Assembly: GCA_033558025.1 (NCBI GenBank)
Contig: JAUCEF010000008.1
Span: 1,798,001-1,862,000 of the forward strand
Direction of reading: 5' to 3'
Source: Phytophthora sp. 'mugwort'
Lineage: Eukaryota; Oomycota; Peronosporomycetes; Peronosporales; Peronosporaceae
Length of the DNA stretch: 64,000 nucleotides
Both the position numbers and the translations under genes were made by a program. This document shows positions 19,266-27,477 of this stretch, piece after piece. The notes beneath the pieces were generated by a model. The model was not told the origin of the DNA. It saw only the letters and a list, made by a program, of their open reading frames with translations, and searched no databases. How positions within the stretch are numbered: position 1 is the first letter of the stretch; every line of letters begins with the position of its first letter.

Positions 19266-20242
19266 TCATGGTACCGCTTCAGACGGCCCACGTACCGGGT
19301 GGGTCGTCATCGACTTAGGTAGGTCAATGGTATATGCCGCACCAAGCCTGGCCACGACTGCAAAGCCAATGAAGCGGTGCTTCAGCTTGTTGCTCCCAAC
19401 GGAACTTACCGTGACGAGTGGCAAGTTCCTAATGTCTAGTAGGCCTAAATTCCCCACATTAAACACGTTTACGTTTCCTCTTCCTTTCTTGTCAGAGTAC
19501 TCTTTTTGTTTGTCCTGTGCCGCTGCCATGGCATCACCGACACGGCTGATTACGTTCAGCCTGATGTCTATAAAAGACTCCACTTGTTTCCGCAAGGAAA
19601 CCGGTCTCATATCCGAGACCTGGGAGGAAAACGCTTTCCGAGTCTCTCCCCCACTTAGAATTGAAGCCGGGGTGCTGCCTCGCGGAGTGAGCGGCACCCG
19701 TGGATGGCGTAAGCCATCCAGATAGAACGGGGTATATCCGGTCGATGCGTGAACCGCATTGTTGAGTGCAAACTCTACTACTGGCAGGCGTTCTGACCAA
19801 GTGCGAGGAGCCTCCGCACAGACACGGCGTTGAGTGTCCTCAAGCACTCGGTCGACACGCTCCGTCTGCCCATCCGTCTGAGGATGATAGGCAGTGGACA
19901 TGTCCAGCCTCGTTCCCAGTAGGTGGAACAGCGTTCGCCAGAACGCGGCGGTAAACCGCGGGTCACGATCTGAGCCAATTGTCTCCGACAGACCATGATG
20001 GCGGAAAACGCCATCCAGGAACAGCTTCGCAGCCTGTTCCCCGGTCACTGTGTCTTTGACCGGAGCAAAAACGCACCATCTGGTTCAGACGGCACACGAC
20101 CATCAAGAAGCCGGTGTTTCCGTGGCCGTCGGCTGAAAGTGCAAATATAAAGTCCAGACCCATCAACTTCCAGCAGTCCGCTGGAACGGGCAGGCTCTGC
20201 AAAGGAGCCAAGGCGTGCCCGGTGGGTTTCACCCGCTAACAT
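19266..20242 (-). pseudogene. Gypsy-2 integrase (broken)
   Basis: The DDE integrase core is recognisable: LPVPADCWKLMGLDFIFAL near 20,140-20,200 (first D), GSDRDPRFTAAFWRTLF near 19,920-19,975 (second D) and HPQTDGQTERVDRVLED near 19,840-19,890 (acidic third site). FALNNAVHASTGYTPFYLDG follows near 19,725-19,780, and the C-terminal barrel ends TIDLPKSMTTHP near 19,290-19,325. A frameshift at about 20,065 splits the core. The zinc-binding part upstream (20,245-20,400) is not clear. No chromodomain is found on - below 19,266, unlike Gypsy-1. Confidence 0.85.
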
Positions 20243-20408
20243 GTTTCACATGTCTTCACGTACTGTGCGACCCACTTGTACATGTGGGCCCACCAAAAGT
20301 ACTAAGAGACCGATTGGAAGATCTTCACGCGGCCCAAGTGACCGCTGGACGGCGCATCGTGCGCCTCCTGTAGGATGTCAAACTTGAGATCCTCGTCGTT
20401 TGGAACGA

Positions 20409-21523
20409 CTACCCGAGGGGGTTCATGGGGCTCCACTCGATAATAGAGCAGGTCATCGACCCACTCGTATCGATGGGGCCGAGCTCTCTGACGTTGTGTG
20501 AGCCACTCGGCCTTGGCTTCCTTGCGGGCAGGAAACGCACCAAAGGTGCCAGGACTTCGTCGCCCCGATACGCAATGCGTATCTGATCATATAGATCGGT
20601 CGTGGTGCGACTTATGTTCGCCAGCTCATAGTCCGGCCTGCGTGGCAACGCATCGGCAAGCACGTTGAGCTTGCCAGGCTTGTACTCGACGCGGAAGTTA
20701 TATTCCGCGAAGAAGGACAGCCACCTCGCCAATATCCTTTGGGACAGACGGGGCGAGTTTGTCGCCGTCCGTAAGGATGCATGATCTGTGTAGATCACAA
20801 AGGGCTTGGGAGCCCAGGAGGTGCACCCAAAACTTGACAAGGGCGCACTTCATGGCAAACAGTTCCTTGTCATGAACGGGGTAGTTCCATTAGGCAGCCT
20901 TGAGCTGCCTGGACTGAAATGAGATCACTCGTTCACGTCCTGCTGCATCGTACTGCAGCAAATGCACACCCGATTGCATAATCGGATGCCTCACAGACGA
21001 CGCCGGACGGCTTCGTCTCGTCCAGCTGTGATAGGAGAGGCGCCTTCTGTAGGCTCGCCTTGACATTGTCAAAGACCTCCTGATGCTCACGCCCCCAGTG
21101 CCAGTCGGTATCCTTCTTCAGAAGATCCGACAAGGGTCTAGCCAGACCCGCGTACCCTTCGCTGTACTTATGGAGGTCTTTGGCTAAACCCAGCCACTTC
21201 CTCAGGTCCTTCTGGGACCTTGGCGTTGGCCAAGCCGAAATGGCTTTGACCTTCTCCGGGTCGGCTCGAACGCCGACGTTGCTAACGAAGCAACCGAGAA
21301 CTTTGATCTCTTGCGCCGCGAAGACGCACATATCGATGTTGGCATAGAGCTTGTTCGCTCTCATGACCTCTAACACTCGACGGAGTGCTCCAAATGCACC
21401 TCCACAGCCGTCTCGCTCTCTCGGCACGGCTATGGACGAAGCTGTCGTCGCAGTACGACTGTGCGTACGCACGCAGTGGTCTAAAGAACTGCGTGACCAG
21501 GCGATTGAACGTCGACGTGGCAT
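20409..21523 (-). pseudogene. Gypsy-2 RT C-terminus and RNase H (broken)
   Basis: The reading from 21,523 contains LEVMRANKLYANIDMCVFAA, LRKWLGLAKDLHKYSEGYA near 21,145-21,200 and VFDNVKASLQKAPLLSQLDE near 21,020-21,080. It is the thumb and connection of the RT. RNase H follows with KPFVIYTDHASLRTATNSP near 20,760-20,815, FRVEYKPGKLNVLADALPRR near 20,635-20,700 and a frameshift near 20,880. It would remove element RNA during cDNA synthesis. Confidence 0.85.
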
Positions 21524-22238
21524 TAGACAGGCCCTGTGGCATCACCAGCCACTCCCAGAGCATACCGCTCGGGGTACTCACTGCGGTGAGCGGGATGTCG
21601 CTCTCGCGCATCAGGATCTGGTAGTATCCATCCACCAGATCTACGGCGCTGTATAACTCGCACCCGGCCATGTTGTTTAACAGCACATCCTTTCGCGGGA
21701 TGGGTGTCTGGGCCGGCACCGTTGCGCTGTTCAGCTTATTAAAAGCATGAACCAGACGCCACTTCCCGTTCGGCTTCCGAACGCAGAAGGTTGGCGTCGA
21801 GTACGGGGATTTCGATTCCCGCACCATGCCTACCTTGGCCTTTGCGGCGAAGAAGACATCAATGACCTCGCGCTGCTCTCGAGGCAGTGACCATTGTCTG
21901 GTGACACAGTACCTTGTGCCTGGCATGAGATCAATCTCGTGCCTGATCCCACGATCTGGTGGGAGTTGAGACGGTGGATCCTTGGACACCACGTCATCGA
22001 ACTCCTTCATCGAAGGATACACTGGATCCTTTGGGTTCTTGAGAATATCAGAACCCAAGTGCGAGGCACACTGGGAGGAGAATGCCTCCAGGACGCCCTC
22101 GTCCATAACTGAGGAGGAACTCAATTCCTCTGGAGTGGACGCCTGCTTTAAGAGTACTACCCCCACGGTTTCTCCTGCCTTCAGGTCGGCCGGGAAATCT
22201 GTCGGCGTCAACTCTTCGAGGTTCAGGAGCTCTGACAC
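21282..22238 (-). pseudogene. Gypsy-2 reverse transcriptase palm
   Basis: RT blocks stand in order: IRHEIDLMPGTRYCVTRQWS near 21,890-21,945, YSTPTFCVRKPNGKWRLVHA near 21,750-21,805, LYSAVDLVDGYYQILMRESD near 21,605-21,665 and LVMPQGLSNATSTFNRL near 21,510-21,560. The catalytic box is YCDD at 21,444-21,455, an acceptable YxDD form. The frame is lost near 21,400, where the thumb continues in another frame. This is the best-preserved part of Gypsy-2. Confidence 0.88.
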
Positions 22239-22829
22239 CTCTGGCAGCGGTTCTAGCTGGATGCCGCCTGCCTTGACCCGATGGCCGGTCTCGCCGTCGA
22301 AGATGTGATAACACCCTTCGACAGGCCGCGTCGAAGAACCCGGGCCCTGCGTTCCGAGTCGCTTGAAGCGACTCCAGTCTGAAATGACTTCAGACTCGAC
22401 TTGCGGTGTCGATTATGTCGTCGACGGCGACCGTGACGTGGTACTTCGTTACACACGTCTGTGGACGTCTCATTGACGACGTCCAAAGCTTCTAGAGCTT
22501 CGTGTGGAACAAGATTACCCACACAGGAAGCCCATTCTGCGCCTTCCTCGTCAGTTTTTGGCTGGGTGACACGGTGTGGAACATGGTTACCCACACAGGA
22601 AGCTCCTCGCGCGTCTTCCTCGTCAATTCAGTCTGGGTGACTTGGTGTGGACCTAGTTTACCCACCTGGTCGGTGCCTCCGGGCACCGCCTTTCTTGAAC
22701 CCTCAGCCGCCGGTCTAGATTCCGGCGGGGGTCGAAGGCTATCCTGCAAGGACTGCCGCACTCGACCAGGTGCAGCTTCTGCTGCCATCGCTTCTAGGAG
22801 TCGCTCAATACGTCAGCGGCTCCCAAAAA

Positions 22830-23283
22830 TTAACTGGGTGCTCCTGCATCACGGCGACCCTTTCGAACGCCCCAGTTCCTGGCCGAGGTGGGAACATGAC
22901 TCACCAATGCTCTGCCAGTAACTGCGGGTCGGCTGGCCCCGATGACTTTGTTTCGCCAATCGATCCATGGCTCATGTTTCCCGAGCCAGGGCATACCCAG
23001 GGTCAAGTCATACTTGTCCATCTCTAGGACAGTGAACTGCTCCATGCTGTCGAAGTCCTCGAACTTAACAGCTAGATCCACATGGATCTTGGGAACGGTA
23101 ATCACCGTTCCGTCGGACAGTCGTACCGACACTGTCCCGTTGCCTTTGCTTTCTCGTAAAGCATCGGCCACCTTGTTGCTGTCGCCGCAACAGTTGGCGG
23201 CGTGCGAAGTTCTTCGGTGCCCCGGAGTCTATCAAGACTCGGAAGGGATGGGTATATCCCCGTACACTTACGTGTACTACTAG
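22830..23283 (-). pseudogene. Gypsy-2 aspartic protease (frameshifted)
   Basis: A retroviral-type protease would cut the polyprotein. The catalytic box LIDSGA sits at about 23,215-23,235 after YTHPFRV. After a frame change near 23,170 the fold continues with VITVPKIHVDLAVKFEDFDS near 23,030-23,105 and YDLTLGMPWLGKHEP near 22,970-23,015, the usual second psi-loop. Between it and RT (22,240-22,830) is a low-conservation linker with stops. Confidence 0.8.
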
Positions 23284-23893
23284 CAGCCCAACGCAGCCCT
23301 TCTTCGATTCGAGAATACAAAGGCACGTGCCATGTGCCCTAGCTTACCACAGCTATAGCAGCGAATATCATGCTGCTCAGCGAGCCCAAGTTCCACGGGA
23401 ACTGGCCCGCTCGGGGCCCCACGACTTGGTGTCGCTGCCCCTGGCCACATCTCCGCCAGCGTGCGTGCCTGGTGGTGACTGTACTCCTCTTGGAGGGCGA
23501 CCTGGATCGCCTCTTCCAGAGTATTGACCTGCACCCGAAATAGCTGGGTGCGGGCCGGGACCACTCTGAGGCCGTCCATGAACACCGTCACCTTGATGTG
23601 TTCATGAAGTGGGTTTCCCATGAGGGATGTGGTGAGCTCCTGCATCTCCTGGATGTACTTGTGCAGCTCACGTCTTCCCTGTTTACATGACAGGAAGCGT
23701 TACCGCTGGCGGTACTCATAGTTCGCCGGAGGAACGCGGCTCCGATCTGTTCACACAGCTGAGCCCAGGATGCGAAGCATCCAGGCGTTGTCGCTTCCCG
23801 CGTAACGCCCAACTCTTATCACACCCGCTAAGGTTGGAGAGGGGGAAAGCCGCTTGGAAGTACTCCGAGGAGATGAGAGCCGCAGTGACATCG
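23280..23893 (-). pseudogene. Gypsy-2 gag C-terminal part
   Basis: Gag forms the particle and binds RNA. EYFQAAFPLSNLSG near 23,845-23,890, FASWAQLCEQIGAAFL near 23,730-23,780 and FRVQVNTLEEAIQVALQEEY near 23,480-23,540 are typical Gypsy gag blocks. The zinc knuckle reads CYSCGKLGHMARAF near 23,330-23,370, where the last Cys is Phe. Three frame changes are present. At 23,893 the reading fuses in frame to Copia integrase, giving a chimeric ORF from 24,627 to 23,716. Confidence 0.8.
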
Positions 23894-26015
23894 CGACTTA
23901 TCACCATCTGCCCCGCCTCGATGTCATAAACTCTGTACGCCCTCGACACTTCTTCGTAGCCCATGAACACACCAGCGCGAGCCTTGGGGTCCCACTTGAG
24001 TCGCTTCTCCTTTGGGGTCAGGACGTACGTCCGACATCCAAACACACGCATGTGCTTCACACTTGGCTTGAACTTGTATACAATCTCGAACGGAGTCTTG
24101 TTTTCGACCTTGGGCGACGGCAAGCGGTTCTTGACATAAATTGCAGCCATCGCTGCTTCGCCCCAAAAACACTTGTCCAGCTTTGCATGATGCAGCATGC
24201 TGCGACCAATCGTAACGATGGTCCGGATAGCTCTCTCTGCCGTGCCGTTGGTTTGGTGCGCGTATGGAACCGTGGTCTGCTGCTCGATGCCTTGATCTTC
24301 GTAGAAGGCCTTGAGCGAATTAGTAGCAAACTCACGGGCTCCGTCGTGGCGCACGAACTTGACACGTTTGCCGAACTGCGTCTGCACCTTCATGATGTAG
24401 GTCTTGAGGCATTCTTCGCTCTCTGACTTGGCACTTAAGCAGAAACCCTTCATGCATCCGCTGGCTTCGTCCACTATGAGCAGCAAATACTTGCTGCCAC
24501 CCAGTGACTCTAGTTCCATGGGGCCGCAGATGTCGAAGTGGAGTAGCTCAAATACGTCGTAGTGACGCTTTTCGCGGTTGCTTGGGAACGGTTTTGGACC
24601 ATCTTCCCTTGCTGACATCCGCGACATATGCTTGGTCCACTCGACTGTGATGGTGTTTTCGCGTCCTTAATCATGCCACTGCTGACCATTTTGCGCAGCA
24701 CGTCGATCGGAGCGTGGCCCATCCGCGCGTGTAGATCCACGTTGCGCGTTGACGTCGCCGCATTCACCGAATGCTGTGGTATGCGTAGCCAGTAGAGACC
24801 GTCGACGAGATCAGCCGTTGCCACCACTTGCTTCGAGCCCTTCCGCGCGACATGCATGCTCGCACCGTCGAACACCACTTGAAACTTGCCACTCTTGTTA
24901 ATCTGCGGCACCGAAAGCAGATTCTTGTTCATCTTCGGCACGTACAGCGCGTCCTTGATTTCGATGTCGCGCTCGTCGCCGTTGGGCAGGACCACTCTTT
25001 CCACGATGGTCCCCACACCCTTGATGGCAGCCTTGTTGCCATCGGCCACCGAAAGTTCGCCTTCGTCTTGCTCATTCAGCGTGGCGAACTTGGTCTTGTC
25101 ATTGCAAATGTGGTGCGTTGTGCCGCTGTGGGACCGCCCTTATCCCGGGCATATCCTTGCCCGTCGATTTTCCGCATTCCAACGAAACCGCAAACGCGAC
25201 ACGGTCGTAGTCGTAGTCATCGTTGCGCCACTGAACATGGTTTGCTCCGCGTCCACGGCCGTTGCCGCCGCGTCTTGGCCCTCGGTTTTCGTCCTTCTGC
25301 TTGGTCCAGCACCGCTTCACCGTGTGCCCCAATTTTCCGCAGTACGTGCATTGGAGAGGCTCACGGTCGGTGTTGAACGCCTTGGCCGCGTCTTCAGTCT
25401 TCACCGTCGCCATCTTCTCACCTTGTCGCTTGATGTGCTCGTCGTGAGCACCTTCACAACGTCTTGCGACCGCAGCTCTGCATTGCTCATCTCCAAGTTC
25501 AGCACGACGTTCTCGTAGCTCTTGGGGAGACTGCGCAGCAAGCAGATCGCCACGTCCTCGTCCTCCATCTTGGCGCCGATGCTGATGAGCTTGGCGCTGA
25601 TGTTCAGGACATCATTGCAATGATGCAACACATTGCCGCCTTCCGGCATCTCCATGCTGAAGAGCTGTCGCTTGAGGTAGATGCGACCAGCCTTCTGCGA
25701 TCCACCGTACAGCGTCTTCAAGCGCGTCCACGCGACCCAGGCTTCCTCGCAGTCATCGACCACGTGATGGTAGTCGGCGTCCATGTGGAGCAACATCAGT
25801 CCGAAAGCGATGTTGCTCGACTTGACGTAGTCGTCCTTGGCACGGGAGTCCGTGAAGCTTGGCGTCGTCTCCCGGTCCACCACATGCCACACCGACTTGG
25901 TCAGGAACACGCCACGCATGTAGCGGTTCCACGTCGCGTAGTTGTCTCCGTTGAACTTGTCGATGGAGACCTTGGTCGAGACGTCTTGGGCAGAGGACAT
26001 GGTGCTTGGGCTCAT
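23894..26015 (-). pseudogene. CopA-1 gag-protease-integrase
   Basis: The ATG at 26,015 lies in the primer-binding site ([11 protein letters not shown]). Gag has [18 protein letters not shown] near 25,900-25,955, the knuckle [14 protein letters not shown] near 25,310-25,350, and the pre-integrase block [17 protein letters not shown] near 24,690-24,745. The integrase reads [11 protein letters not shown] (D), [10 protein letters not shown] (D) near 24,330-24,360 and NGTAERAIRTI (E) near 24,215-24,245. Frameshifts lie at about 25,440 (private), 25,120 and 24,595 (both shared with CopA-2). The protease DSG box is destroyed by the 25,120 shift. Confidence 0.85.
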
Positions 26016-26019
26016 AACC
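26004..26019 (-). other. Primer-binding site of CopA-1
   Basis: Directly after the LTR the - strand reads GGTTATGAGCCCAAGC. This is the complement of an initiator-tRNA-Met anticodon arm (loop CTCATAA between TTGGG and CCCAA). It matches the half-tRNA primer type known from Drosophila copia and yeast Ty5. The gag ATG is at its bases 5-7. Confidence 0.7.
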
Positions 26020-26363
26020 TGATAAAAGATATGGATCTTGATAAGTGAAGCTTGGACGGAGCGAAGGGAGTTCTGCACTTGGGTGCGAGGACCGGAGTGA
26101 AGACCACTTGAGCTGAAGAAGGAAGATTCGAAAGTGATTGATTTATCGGAGCTTACACTACCTAGTCTACCACATAGATATGCAGCCCTGCATCCAATCA
26201 TTTGGCGCATCCAATCACCAACACTCCGCACTCGTCCAATCATCCTACTCGTCTAATCATCGGTTGCGTAAACAACGTACCGTAAACATCGCGGGATCGT
26301 ATTGGACCGGTTCCGGTTAACCGGTTACTGGTACAGAGTACCAAAACCTGGCAACCCTCAATA
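26020..26363 (-). repeat. 5' LTR of CopA-1 (LTR-A)
   Basis: On - it starts TATTGAGGGTTGCC and ends TATCA. It holds four ATTGG (inverted CCAAT) boxes, a GGTTAACCGG palindrome and the initiator-like core AATCAATCACTTTC. Length is 344 bp. Confidence 0.85.
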
Positions 26364-27118
26364 GATCCAGTGTCCATGCTTGCCGCAGTTGTGGCACGCA
26401 CCGTTCTTCTTCGACGGTCGGCCCTTGTGCTTGTTGTCCCTCATCATGAACGCCTGGCCAGGCGCGGCGCCATCTCCATCGCCACCCTGCTCCTTGCGTT
26501 TCATGTCTTCATGTAGCAGCCGAGACGTCACCAGCTCCCACGTCAGCGTGTCGGATCTTGACTCCAACGCCGTGTTCAGGAACTGATACAACTCGCTCAG
26601 GCTCCCGAGAAGCGTGATCACCAAGTTGTCCTCGCTGACCGGAGCGCCACTGCGTCGAGCTGCTCCGCCAGAGTCTTGAGCTTGTTGATGTGTTGAAGCA
26701 CATCATCACCTTCCTCCATCATGAGCGTGAAGAACTGACGACGAAGGAAAAGCTTGTTGGCGAGGCTCTTCTTCTCGAAGTGTCCTTCCAGTCTTGACCA
26801 TGCATCATGCGCGCCACTCGCCGAGCGAACCAGCGGCAGCTGCGAATCCTCCGTCGCGAGACAGATCATCGCCAGCGCCTTGCGCGACTTCTTCCGAAAG
26901 AGCGCTTGATCCGCCGCAGTCTGGCAGTGCTCCAGCTTCACTTCCCCACTTATCACTTCCCACAGTTCGCGCTCCTCGAGCACCATCTGCATCTTGAACT
27001 TCCACGTGTGGAAGTTAGTTCCGTCGAACTTGTTGATGTGGGCGGTCGTAGTCGAAGTGGCGTCCATGGCGAAGGCGTAGTCGGGGTCTTGGTCAGGGAA
27101 GACGGGGCTTGGGCTCAT
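26364..27118 (-). pseudogene. CopB-1 gag fragment
   Basis: The ATG at 27,118 lies in the primer-binding site (MSPSPVF). INKFDGTNFHTWKFKMQMVL near 26,990-27,050 and LHEDMKRKEQGGDG near 26,475-26,520 are typical Copia gag blocks. The knuckle CHNCGKHGHW near 26,370-26,400 is cut by the CopA-1 LTR. A one-base loss near 26,645 breaks the frame at AVGAPVSEDD. The same loss occurs in CopB-2 and CopB-3. Confidence 0.85.
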
Positions 27119-27122
27119 AACC

Positions 27123-27477
27123 AAAAGGCTTGGTCACTTGATGGCAAAATGCAAAGTGATTGATTTAGGTCCTTAGTTCGCAAACTCCTTGCTACCTCTA
27201 AGCCTACAGTTCTACCTACTGGGTACACTCTATTGGATTCTCTACTGGATACTGAGTTGCTTCAGCCAATCAGGGAGTGCCACGTAGAGCCCATCATGTA
27301 CCCACAATCTTGTACCCACCCGTGGCGTAATCGTCCATGGCGTAAACACCGTCCCATAAACACCGTGACGTAATCTTCGTCTCGTAATCACAGAAATGAT
27401 TGTGGTGCCACTGAGTGAAGGTCATACCGGTATCCTACCGGTATACAGCAGCTGCTCGAGGCGTCTCCTTGACAACA
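27123..27477 (-). repeat. LTR-B shared by CopB-2 (3') and CopB-1 (5')
   Basis: On - it starts TGTTGTCAAGG and ends GCCTTTT, 355 bp. It holds the double palindrome ACCGGTATCCTACCGGT and the initiator-like TAAATCAATCACTTTGCATT. RNase H of CopB-2 lies upstream and the primer-binding site of CopB-1 downstream. Confidence 0.85.

Larger units (their letters stand above)
16711..23893 (-). mobile_element. Gypsy-2: Ty3/Gypsy element with antisense ORF
   Basis: Read on -, the element runs from gag (cut at 23,893 by a Copia fragment) through a CCHC knuckle, protease, RT, RNase H and integrase to about 19,266. A block of some 2 kb follows whose coding frames are on +, then a purine tract and a 368-bp LTR. 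The layout is the same as Gypsy-1. The 5' LTR and the gag N-terminus are missing. There are many frameshifts. Confidence 0.8.
23894..26363 (-). mobile_element. CopA-1: 5' part of a Ty1/Copia element
   Basis: The - strand carries a 5' LTR (26,020-26,363), primer-binding site, gag, protease and integrase. It breaks at 23,894 inside the integrase tail, where Gypsy-2 gag begins. RT, RNase H and 3' LTR are missing. The LTR end at 26,363 interrupts the CCHC box of CopB-1. CopA-1 shares two frameshifts with CopA-2 and is nearly identical to it. Confidence 0.85.
26364..27477 (-). mobile_element. CopB-1: 5' end of a Copia element
   Basis: Family B differs from A in LTR and protein. This unit has an LTR (27,123-27,477), a primer-binding site (27,107-27,122) and gag as far as the zinc knuckle at 26,364, where CopA-1 is inserted. 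The LTR is also the 3' LTR of CopB-2, so the two units form a tandem. Confidence 0.8.

Noticed and set aside
22502..22921. Open frame on + in the Gypsy-2 linker (139 codons)
   Set aside because: It overlaps protease and linker on -, is rich in Trp/Ser repeats typical of a shadow, and has no motif.
26004..26019. A tRNA-Met gene at the CTCATAA motif
   Set aside because: Only the anticodon arm is matched and only in antisense; no acceptor, D or T arms are present.
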